8,507 nucleotides of DNA from Candidatus Parvarchaeota archaeon (GTDB lineage: Archaea > Nanobdellota > Nanobdellia > Parvarchaeales > Parvarchaeaceae), in assembly GCA_023488405.1 (NCBI GenBank), contig JAMDDW010000007.1, positions 3,605 through 12,111 on the forward strand, given 5' to 3'. Positions 1 through 5,164 of the stretch are shown piece after piece; positions within the stretch are counted from its first letter, which is position 1; every line of letters starts with the position of its first letter. A program made the translations under genes and the position numbers. The notes beneath the pieces are model-generated. The model did no database searches, was not told the DNA's origin, and saw only the letters and a list, made by a program, of their open reading frames with translations.

Positions 1-25
1 AGAGCAGTCTTTTCACCCACTTATA
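1..25. repeat. Inverted copy of helicase-gene interior (left arm, at window edge)
   Basis: Positions 1-25 are the exact reverse complement of 223-247, a perfect 25-nt inverted match with about 197 nt between the arms. Read on the plus strand, bases 2-25 spell the same residues (EQSFHPLI) that the helicase gene encodes on the minus strand at the other arm. The copy reaches the first base of the window and ends sharply at base 25/26. It replaces the expected continuation of the helicase gene and supplies its stop codon (TGA). This looks like a fold-back join at a contig end, for example an amplification or assembly chimera; a true genomic inversion is the alternative. Confidence 0.9.
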
Positions 26-693
26 AGCAGCTTTAAGCTGTTGGCAAGCTCAAGCATCTCCTGCGGAAGATTAACCTTTATCTCTTCTATGTCTTTTTTC
101 TGTATGTAGGGTATGACATCAGGATCATCATCCGATCTTATTTCAACGTTGCTTATCTGCAGGTTACTGCATATTGTTTTTATCTTTTCCCGATCTGATG
201 CGGGAGAAGCTGTTAATCCGAGTATAAGTGGGTGAAAAGACTGCTCTGAATATGTCTTTGCTATCTTTACATAGGAGTAATTTCCTATTGTATGGTGGGC
301 CTCATCAACTATAAGCAGGCTGAAATCCGAGAAATCTATTATTTTTTTAGCCATGTCATTCTCTATTGTCTGAGGGGTTGCAAATATCAGCTGCGCTTCC
401 TCATAGATTTTGCTCCTTTTGCTGCTTGACACCGATCCACTTGCAATTCCCTGAGAGACTGCAAGCAATGAAGAAAACGTCCTGTAGTGCTGATTAGCTA
501 ATGGCTTTGTAGGCGCTAGAAAGAGAATCTTTGAAGAGGGGTATTTCTCCAACCTATAGTCAACAAGCATCGCGCTTATTATCGTTTTTCCAAGGCCGGT
601 TGGCAGTACGACAAGCGTGTTACCTGTTTTTGCCGTCTCAAATATCCTGTTTTGATATTCTCTATCTTCTATCTTTTCCTTGAAGAGGGTCAT
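13..693 (-). CDS. hef: Hef-type SF2 helicase, N-terminal RecA-like domain only (truncated)
   Basis: The 226 residues form the first helicase domain of a Hef/FANCM-type superfamily 2 DNA helicase, which acts on stalled replication forks. Visible motifs are REYQ at 11-14 (Q-like), Walker A PTGLGKT at 31-37, motif Ia PTKPLANQH at 61-69, Walker B DEAH at 130-133 and motif III TASP at 161-164. These are followed by the typical DPDVIPYI segment at 190-197. The second RecA-like domain (motifs IV-VI) and any XPF/ERCC4 nuclease domain are missing. The reading frame stops within the inverted copy at 1-25, so the last residues (about ISG) are not native. I read this as an intact gene cut at a contig end rather than a real short protein. 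The ATG at 691-693 directly follows the GINS stop codon (694-696), so the two are probably cotranscribed. A Hef-like helicase without the nuclease domain cannot be excluded, because the C-terminus is not in view. Confidence 0.85.
   Translation of the reverse strand: MTLFKEKIEDREYQNRIFETAKTGNTLVVLPTGLGKTIISAMLVDYRLEKYPSSKILFLAPTKPLANQHYRTFSSLLAVSQGIASGSVSSSKRSKIYEEAQLIFATPQTIENDMAKKIIDFSDFSLLIVDEAHHTIGNYSYVKIAKTYSEQSFHPLILGLTASPASDREKIKTICSNLQISNVEIRSDDDPDVIPYIQKKDIEEIKVNLPQEMLELANSLKLLISG
223..247. repeat. Inverted repeat partner (right arm, inside helicase ORF)
   Basis: This is the partner of the arm at 1-25, identical in reverse complement over all 25 bases. It lies within the coding sequence of the helicase, just before motif III (TASP), and reads naturally in frame there. 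This arm is therefore the original and 1-25 the displaced copy. Confidence 0.9.
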
Positions 694-1269
694 TTACACA
701 CTCTCGGCTTTTCCGCTTTTTATCAATATCTGCGCTACATCCTTATCTATTTCTATCACATTCGGGAAACTAAAAGGCCCGTACGATTTATCATTTCTCC
801 AAACAAATTTAGGTATATCAGAAAGTATCTTTATAACGACTTTTTCGCTTTCACTGTCATTGCTCTCTACTTTCTGGAGCTTCTTTGGTTCTATTGATTT
901 TACTTCTGTTATTATCCCAGATTTGTACTGCTTGGAAAGATTAAGTAAGTTGTCAAAAAAGATTATCTCCTTGGAAAGCATGTTTGTCTTTGCCTGCTCG
1001 CTGTCAACATCCAGTATTGCCATCCCCGCGATTTTAAGCATCCTCAAGTTTATTATCTGCTCCAACGTTGAGATTGCATTTTTTATCTGTGTTGATATCT
1101 CCTCCGATTTTTTCTCATCGTTCATCTTCTTTGCTTCTTCCAATGAGTTCTTGTTTATTGCTATGTATTCCTTCATCTCTTCAAGCATTTCATCATTGAA
1201 CTTTGTCAATGTCCTATTGTCTTCCTGCTCCTGCCTTCTTATTCTTAGAAATTCGCTGTAAGTTATCAT
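694..1269 (-). CDS. gins51: GINS complex subunit, Gins51 type
   Basis: This 191-residue protein matches the archaeal Gins51 (Sld5/Psf1-like) architecture. A helical A domain (about 1-125) is followed by a charged linker and a small C-terminal beta B domain (about 143-191). The B domain carries the characteristic pattern VVIKILSDIPKFVW, SYGPF, IEIDKDVAQILIKSGKAE. The A-before-B order argues for Gins51 rather than Gins23. GINS joins MCM and a RecJ-like/Cdc45 protein in the replicative helicase complex. The start at 1269 lies about 27 nt from the centre of a TATA-like element, which fits a leaderless mRNA. The Hef-type helicase follows without any spacer. Assignment rests on family pattern recognition and is quite secure; no unusual truncation is seen. 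Confidence 0.88.
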   Translation of the reverse strand: MITYSEFLRIRRQEQEDNRTLTKFNDEMLEEMKEYIAINKNSLEEAKKMNDEKKSEEISTQIKNAISTLEQIINLRMLKIAGMAILDVDSEQAKTNMLSKEIIFFDNLLNLSKQYKSGIITEVKSIEPKKLQKVESNDSESEKVVIKILSDIPKFVWRNDKSYGPFSFPNVIEIDKDVAQILIKSGKAESV

Positions 1270-1290
1270 AATGCCTAATAGCTGTCGAAA

Positions 1291-1300
1291 GTATAAAAAT
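1291..1300 (-). promoter_or_regulatory. TATA-like promoter of the GINS-helicase operon
   Basis: On the minus strand this reads ATTTTTATAC, centred about 27 nt upstream of the GINS ATG (1269). That is the spacing expected for an archaeal leaderless transcript. It begins two bases after the stop of the preceding 53-residue gene (1302-1304). Its T5 run could also act as the termination tract of that upstream unit. Confidence 0.6.
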
Positions 1301-1301
1301 G

Positions 1302-1463
1302 TTAATATGCATTCTTGAAGCCTGCCATTATTGAGGAGCTTATCCCTGAAAAAAAGCCGGAGATATCCTTAGATAGCGCTGAAGGGCCCACCAAGAACAG
1401 ATAAACTAAAAGAAGTGTAACGCCTAAAATCACAGCTATAACATAAAACCAGACAGATTCCAT
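1302..1463 (-). CDS. 53-residue single-span membrane protein, pilin-like without a leader
   Basis: The frame runs ATG 1463 to TAA 1302-1304 and encodes 53 residues beginning MESVWFYVIA. Residues about 4-26 form one strongly hydrophobic span, followed by a short, mildly amphipathic tail rich in Ser and Gly that ends KNAY. It is the last gene of the five-gene unit and starts one base after the stop of the 46-residue gene. Unlike its three upstream neighbours it has no KG cleavage site. Its start (ES then a hydrophobic run) resembles the mature end expected after cleavage of the 46-residue prepilin (VESYILLI). Function is unknown. It could be a pilin relative that has lost its leader, or a small membrane partner. 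The tight packing and continuous open frame support it as real. Confidence 0.68.
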   Translation of the reverse strand: MESVWFYVIAVILGVTLLLVYLFLVGPSALSKDISGFFSGISSSIMAGFKNAY

Positions 1464-1464
1464 G

Positions 1465-1605
1465 TTATATGCTTGGAACTGTCGGTATGAGTTTGTGTAT
1501 GGTGCTTGGTGAAAACAAAAAAAGATAGAAGACTATTATCAGTATTAGAATTACTAAGGTTATTATTATAAGCAGTATGTAGCTTTCCACGCCTTTATTA
1601 TTCAT
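1465..1605 (-). CDS. 46-residue miniature class III prepilin-like protein
   Basis: The frame from ATG 1605 to TAA 1465-1467 encodes 46 residues starting MNNKGVESYI. NKG followed by a hydrophobic segment (about 9-31, rich in Ile and Leu) is the arrangement of an archaeal class III signal peptide. There, a FlaK/PibD/EppA-type peptidase cuts after the Gly; mature residue 2 would be Glu. The tail after the span is only about 15 residues (SPSTIHKLIPTVPSI), so little or no globular head exists. Its ATG overlaps the end of the 56-residue gene by 8 nt. Its first codons closely resemble those of that gene, suggesting duplication. Whether it is truly a pilin subunit is inference, because the usual Gln at +1 and Glu at +5 are absent. 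Confidence 0.72.
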   Translation of the reverse strand: MNNKGVESYILLIIITLVILILIIVFYLFLFSPSTIHKLIPTVPSI

Positions 1606-1768
1606 AACCGCTCACGTTCAAACTGTTTGACTTCGATATGAATACCTTAAAAAGATTCGTAAACTTGTATGGCGTAAAAATCTCCAAAAAGATAATAATA
1701 AGCAGGATCCCTACAATTATCAGGATTATGTACAGGAAAACACCGCTTACAACACCTTTATTGTTCAT
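1598..1768 (-). CDS. 56-residue miniature class III prepilin-like protein
   Basis: I place the start at ATG 1766-1768, giving 56 residues beginning MNNKGVVSGV. A longer in-frame start at 1789 exists, but it would overlap the upstream gene by 25 nt and would put seven extra residues ahead of the conserved MNNKG. The chosen ATG overlaps the upstream TGA as ATGA, typical of translational coupling. Residues about 10-30 are a continuous hydrophobic helix (VFLYIILIIVGILLIIIFLEI). A short polar tail follows (FTPYKFTNLFKVFISKSNS). The NKG before the span suggests cleavage by a class III signal peptidase, though +1 is Val rather than Gln. It is the third gene of the unit. Function as a minor or tiny pilin is inferred from the leader only. 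Confidence 0.75.
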   Translation of the reverse strand: MNNKGVVSGVFLYIILIIVGILLIIIFLEIFTPYKFTNLFKVFISKSNSLNVSGYE

Positions 1769-1938
1769 ATCCCCTTGCCATAAAGCCAACTAAATGAAAA
1801 AACGCTTGTCATGTCCTTTGCAATTGTTGAGCCTGCTCCAGTAAATATCAGGCCTATTATTATGCCTGCAAACAAAACTATAATTGCAAGTATTATTGCT
1901 ATTATCTCGGTTATAGGCATCTGTCCCTTGCTGTTCAT
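1765..1938 (-). CDS. 57-residue miniature class III prepilin-like protein
   Basis: The frame from ATG 1938 to TGA 1765-1767 encodes 57 residues beginning MNSKGQMPITEIIA. SKG followed by Gln at +1 and Glu at +6 is close to the archaeal class III consensus (KG, Gln at +1, Glu at +5). It is the most convincing prepilin leader of the four small proteins. The hydrophobic helix spans about 11-33 (IIAIILAIIVLFAGIIIG). A short tail of about 24 residues ends SWLYGKGI. A GGTGA element on the minus strand (1946-1950), 7 nt from the ATG, could serve as ribosome binding site. The ATG lies 2 nt after the stop of the 575-residue gene, and the next ATG overlaps this stop. A tiny pilin or pilus-associated membrane peptide is the best guess. 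Confidence 0.78.
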   Translation of the reverse strand: MNSKGQMPITEIIAIILAIIVLFAGIIIGLIFTGAGSTIAKDMTSVFSFSWLYGKGI

Positions 1939-1940
1939 AA

Positions 1941-3668
1941 TCAATTCACCGAAAAAGGCGGCTTCCAGTTTAGAAGGCCGGCCCTTCTTTTAGATTCATC
2001 ATATATGTATGCTGCATCCTTATCGGCAACAAACAAACCGATTTCAAGCGCCCTCTTTATGTCGGATTGTGTAAAACGCTTTACGTTGACAAGCATCTCA
2101 TATATCTCAGCCTGCTCTCCGGAAAGACTTGCTTTGTGTTTTTCAGTTGATGAAATCGTAGAAAGTGATTTTGAAATGCCGGAAAAATCGTCCTTAAACG
2201 CTCTGTAGATGTCCATAAAAGCGTAGTCCTTCTGCGGTTTCTTCTCTTTTTTCTTCTTTTCTTCTTCATCCGCTTCTTTAACGTATTTGTCAAGATCTGC
2301 TTGTATAACGCTGAGAGAACGAAAAATGGCCTGATCAACGGCCGCAAATACTGTTTTTTGAATATTTGCAATGTGCGCCTTCTTGTAAAGGTAAAATTCC
2401 TCAGGTGTAAAGCAATATGGAAACATGTTGAAATATATTGTTCCTTCATAAGGGGGCTGGAGAGCTTCTTTGCTTGGCTTTTCCTTAAAGTCCATCCTCA
2501 ATTTTATTGCCATTATTACCAGCGGCCCATATTTTTTAATTCTATCATAAATGAAGGATCTTTTATTCTCTTCATACCCTCGTGATATAAGATTACCGGC
2601 TATGCTTTTAGGCTCGACCTTTATAGGTATTTCCGGGCCTTTGTTTTTAAATAATCTGATGTACTCGGCATTGTACTCCTTTGCATATATTGGCTTGCTT
2701 CCAATAGCTGTCACAGAAAAGCTTTCATTCTCAAATATGTCAGGCTTGCTTGCACCCTCTATGTATCTACTTGCATTTGTAGCTGTTTTGAGGCCCATCT
2801 TTGCAAGCAGCGAAAGATAAGTTGAGCACCAATCAACATATAGGTTAAACGAACCCATCTGGCTCTTAAGGTACTGCAGAAGCATGCTTTTCCTGTTTTT
2901 AAGGTCATTGCCATTTATTTCCTTCCATTTTTCATATTCAATGTACCTGTTCTTCAGTATGTTTTTATACTGCTCGTTCCTGTCAATATTCTGTACATCC
3001 TTTAGACTTTTGACTTGGTAGAAAACCGACATTATATCAATAAATCCCGGACCACCCTGGCTTTGCGTCGGAGACCTTGAAAGCGCAGAAAGGCTTGCTC
3101 CCCCCTTTCTTGAATCAACATTGTCCAAAAACACTCTTTTTAATGCGAGTTCTGCTGCTTCTGCTTTGTCCTTGTCCGTATCTTTTAGCTCGTCATACAA
3201 ATACAGGTTCCTTTCAAGTTCCTTAAGCTCGTATATTATGGCTATAAGGGATTTCAAAACCGTGTTTATGTTTCCAAGAAGCTGCATTACCCTGTCTTCA
3301 AGATTCTTCCTTTTCTCAAAAACCATGTTCATCAAACTAGATAATGAAGAGGGATCCACTGATTCTGCCGTTCTCATAGACCTATAACCCAATGCTCCAA
3401 ACATCTGCATAACAGAGTAGTACTCCGGCTGGAAATGGTATCTTTTGTATATGTCCTTTGTAAACTTGTAACCTTCAGGATTACCAACGAACCCAGGGTT
3501 AGGTATCTCTTCACCAGAGGCATACCTAAAATCAATCTCTCCCCTATAGTGAGAATCGCTGCTAGAAGCCCTTGCTTCCAGCTCATTTATCCATTTTTGT
3601 ACATAGTTAACGTCTGTTTTTGAGTCATTAAACCTCTTTGCTATCTCGCTTATCTCCCGTATGTTCAT
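1941..3668 (-). CDS. Large soluble helical protein of unknown function heading the prepilin operon
   Basis: I do not recognise a characterised family in this 575-residue protein. It has no signal peptide and no membrane span, and it appears largely alpha-helical. A helix-rich block lies at about 112-180. A Gly/Ser/Gln-rich break at 189-208 (KGGASLSALSRSPTQSQGG) may be a loop. A second helical block covers 210-290, with the pattern LKSQMGSFNLYVDW at 267-280. A mixed segment covers about 310-460, and a very charged linker at 463-480 (EADEEEKKKKEKK) precedes a final helical domain of about 95 residues. From memory, uncharacterised DPANN proteins share the NVDSRKG and LKSQ...LY..W patterns, but I cannot verify this here. 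No nucleotide-binding motif such as a P-loop is seen, so it is not an assembly ATPase. It heads the unit with four tiny membrane proteins 2 nt downstream, which suggests a cytoplasmic partner of those proteins. Confidence 0.85.
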   Translation of the reverse strand: MNIREISEIAKRFNDSKTDVNYVQKWINELEARASSSDSHYRGEIDFRYASGEEIPNPGFVGNPEGYKFTKDIYKRYHFQPEYYSVMQMFGALGYRSMRTAESVDPSSLSSLMNMVFEKRKNLEDRVMQLLGNINTVLKSLIAIIYELKELERNLYLYDELKDTDKDKAEAAELALKRVFLDNVDSRKGGASLSALSRSPTQSQGGPGFIDIMSVFYQVKSLKDVQNIDRNEQYKNILKNRYIEYEKWKEINGNDLKNRKSMLLQYLKSQMGSFNLYVDWCSTYLSLLAKMGLKTATNASRYIEGASKPDIFENESFSVTAIGSKPIYAKEYNAEYIRLFKNKGPEIPIKVEPKSIAGNLISRGYEENKRSFIYDRIKKYGPLVIMAIKLRMDFKEKPSKEALQPPYEGTIYFNMFPYCFTPEEFYLYKKAHIANIQKTVFAAVDQAIFRSLSVIQADLDKYVKEADEEEKKKKEKKPQKDYAFMDIYRAFKDDFSGISKSLSTISSTEKHKASLSGEQAEIYEMLVNVKRFTQSDIKRALEIGLFVADKDAAYIYDESKRRAGLLNWKPPFSVN

Positions 3669-3690
3669 AAATCTTATTAGATACTGCTAA

Positions 3691-3714
3691 TTTAAATAAT
3701 GTTATATATAAAAA
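3691..3714 (-). promoter_or_regulatory. Promoter region of the 575-residue protein/prepilin operon
   Basis: Two TATA-like elements lie on the minus strand upstream of the ATG at 3668. TTATTTAAA at 3691-3699 is centred about 27 nt away and would give a leaderless mRNA. TTTTTATATATAA at 3702-3714 is centred about 40 nt away and would give a leader of roughly 13 nt. No Shine-Dalgarno sequence is visible before this ATG, which slightly favours the nearer box. Confidence 0.5.
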
Positions 3715-3783
3715 TTGCGCGTTATGAAGAAAACATGTCATTTTATACCAAAAAACTGACAAATTGAAAAAATTAGCAAAGAC

Positions 3784-3792
3784 TTATAAATA
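3784..3792 (+). promoter_or_regulatory. TATA box of the nucleotidyltransferase-rpl35ae operon
   Basis: TTATAAATA preceded by the purine-rich GCAAAGAC is a good archaeal BRE/TATA pair. It is centred about 37 nt before the ATG at 3825. With the usual TATA-to-start distance, transcription would begin near 3813, just ahead of the ribosome binding site. Confidence 0.6.
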
Positions 3793-3815
3793 ATCAGAGC
3801 CATAATCACATAAAT

Positions 3816-3821
3816 GGAGGT
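3816..3821 (+). promoter_or_regulatory. Ribosome binding site GGAGGT
   Basis: A full GGAGGT lies 3 nt before the ATG at 3825, a rather close spacing. It decides the start: another ATG at 3813-3815 is in a different frame. A strong Shine-Dalgarno here contrasts with the apparently leaderless genes elsewhere in the window. Confidence 0.65.
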
Positions 3822-3824
3822 ACT

Positions 3825-4910
3825 ATGCACCAAACAGAGAACATAAATCCGATAGAAGCAACTTTAAACAAGCTTTTTTCGACAATAGACGCACTTTCGT
3901 CTAAAATAGACGAGCTTAATGAGAGAGTAGATTACATGGGCTCATTTATAGGTCTTGAAATCGGCGAAGGCGAAAACGCAGAGTCGGTTGAACCGCCAGG
4001 ACAGCTTGCAGGTTTGTCCTTTGATGTCTTAAACAAGGTCCTCCCCTCTAAGGATGCAAACTCGATAAGGGCATATTTTTTAAGAGTCTTGAGCCTTTTC
4101 AGAAGATACATAAAATCAATCGTAATATTTGGCAGCTCAAAGACAAAAACCGGCATGACAAGCACTTCCGACATAGATGTAGCATTTATAGTAGACGATA
4201 CAGATATACAAAAATTCACGCTTGAACAGCTAAGAGACAGGTTATTCGCAAAGATGGCTGAAATAGCAAGAGATTTTTCAGATAAAATACATGCACAAGC
4301 ATACCCTCTTTCTGAATTCTGGGGTTCAATAATAAAACCAAATCCGGTTATACTTACCTTGTTAAGAGATGGCGTAGCGGTCTATGACACCGGCTTCTTT
4401 GTTCCAATACAGATGTTGTATAAAACAGGAAATATAATACCCACTATAGAATCAATAAACGCCAACGTAGAAAATGCAGAAGGGCTCATAATGCTTGCGG
4501 AAAATGTATTGACTACAAAGCTAAGCCTAGATCTTTACAATTCTGTAGTTGCAGCTGGTCAGGCTTTATTGATGGAATATGGGTATCTGCCCCCAGTACC
4601 AAAACAGGTTGCTAAGGAATTGGAAGATATAGCGGTAGCAAAGGAAAAAGTGCTTACGCATGAAGATGTAGAAAAGGTCGATGGTGTAGTGAAGTGGTTT
4701 AAGAATATAGACCACGGAGAAGTCAAGGAAATCACCGGCGAAGAATTCGACAAAAAGCTGAAAGACAGTAAATACATTGTAGAGAAAATAACCTCTATAA
4801 TAGAAAAACTTAGGGAAAAGAAGGGAGAAACAAAACCTGTAATAGACAAAGATTTATTAAAGCAAACTGATAAGGAAATAAAGGACAAATATCTACAAAA
4901 GGAGGAGTGA
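3825..4910 (+). CDS. Nucleotidyltransferase fused to a helical HEPN-like domain
   Basis: This 361-residue protein begins with a short predicted coiled coil (about 11-40). A polymerase-beta-type minimal nucleotidyltransferase domain follows at about 65-200. Its hallmark is FGSS at 102-105 followed by TSTSDIDVAFIV at 112-123, giving the metal-binding pair D116 and D118. The strand that would carry the third carboxylate reads IHAQAYPLSEFW (155-166), with no acidic residue at the expected place. From about 205 the protein is helical (NAEGLIMLAENVLTT, DLYNSVVAAGQALLMEYGYLPPVPK), resembling a HEPN domain, but without a clear RX4-6H RNase motif. A lysine-rich tail ends the protein. I recall similar fusions in DPANN archaea, but no substrate is known to me. 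It is translationally coupled to rpl35ae 1 nt downstream, so a housekeeping RNA- or ribosome-related role seems likelier than a two-gene MNT/HEPN toxin-antitoxin pair. That role is inference. Confidence 0.82.
   Translation: MHQTENINPIEATLNKLFSTIDALSSKIDELNERVDYMGSFIGLEIGEGENAESVEPPGQLAGLSFDVLNKVLPSKDANSIRAYFLRVLSLFRRYIKSIVIFGSSKTKTGMTSTSDIDVAFIVDDTDIQKFTLEQLRDRLFAKMAEIARDFSDKIHAQAYPLSEFWGSIIKPNPVILTLLRDGVAVYDTGFFVPIQMLYKTGNIIPTIESINANVENAEGLIMLAENVLTTKLSLDLYNSVVAAGQALLMEYGYLPPVPKQVAKELEDIAVAKEKVLTHEDVEKVDGVVKWFKNIDHGEVKEITGEEFDKKLKDSKYIVEKITSIIEKLREKKGETKPVIDKDLLKQTDKEIKDKYLQKEE
4901..4905 (+). promoter_or_regulatory. Ribosome binding site for rpl35ae
   Basis: GGAGG lies within the last codons of the nucleotidyltransferase gene, 6 nt before the ATG at 4912. 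The stop at 4908-4910 sits between the two. This arrangement supports coupled translation and fixes the L35Ae start. Confidence 0.7.
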
Positions 4911-4911
4911 T

Positions 4912-5163
4912 ATGGCAAAACTTTTATCATACAGAAGGGGAAGAAAGACGCAAAAAGTTAACCAAGCAATAGCAAGCATAGACAAAGTGAACAGCAGAGA
5001 AGAAGCAAAAAAATTCATAGGAAAAAAGGTTGAGATTGCGTTCTCCAAGTCATCAATAAAGGGTGTAATAGTGAAAGCACATGGCGGAAGGGGAAAGGTC
5101 GTAATAAGATTCAGAAGGGGACTTCCCGGCCAAGCGATGAACCAGGAGATAAAGCTTTCTTAG
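4912..5163 (+). CDS. rpl35ae: Large ribosomal subunit protein L35Ae
   Basis: The 83 residues match the archaeal/eukaryotic ribosomal protein L35Ae (eL33) family throughout. Visible signatures are YRRGRKTQKVNQAI near the N-terminus, VNSREEAKKFIGKKVE in the middle (26-41), and the C-terminal block KAHGGRGKVVIRFRRGLPGQA (55-75). The length is normal for archaea. It is a small beta-barrel protein of the 50S subunit that binds rRNA and is very basic. It is the second gene of the operon headed by the nucleotidyltransferase. It converges on trm1 with a single base between the two stop codons. Nothing unusual is seen in the protein itself. Confidence 0.93.
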   Translation: MAKLLSYRRGRKTQKVNQAIASIDKVNSREEAKKFIGKKVEIAFSKSSIKGVIVKAHGGRGKVVIRFRRGLPGQAMNQEIKLS

Positions 5164-5164
5164 T

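Noticed and set aside
652..1261. Two plus-strand open frames opposite the GINS gene (652-897 and 680-1261)
   Set aside because: Their Ser/Phe/Ile-rich translations are the reverse-strand image of a Lys/Glu-rich helical protein. They have no ribosome site and no family match, while GINS on the other strand is convincing.
1769..1789. Longer start (ATG 1789) for the 56-residue prepilin
   Set aside because: It would add MALWQGD before the MNNKG shared with its neighbour and create a longer overlap, whereas the inner ATG makes the usual ATGA stop-start overlap.
2005..3623. Several open frames of 67-122 codons on both strands inside the 575-residue gene
   Set aside because: All are nested in a long continuous frame, have biased composition (for example the Arg/Lys-rich 2081-2449 frame), and lack their own promoter or start signals.
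3669..3824. Small RNA or hidden short gene in the 156-bp divergent region
   Set aside because: Only promoter-like AT-rich sequence and an 11-codon frame are visible; no tRNA-like or stable hairpin structure was found by eye.
3825..4910. MNT/HEPN toxin-antitoxin module
   Set aside because: Those are two separate small genes; here the domains are fused, no RX4-6H motif is evident, and the gene is coupled to a ribosomal protein.
3932..4930. Minus-strand open frames opposite the nucleotidyltransferase
   Set aside because: Shadows of a gene with a clear catalytic motif; Ser/Phe-rich composition is typical of antisense to Lys/Glu-rich coding.
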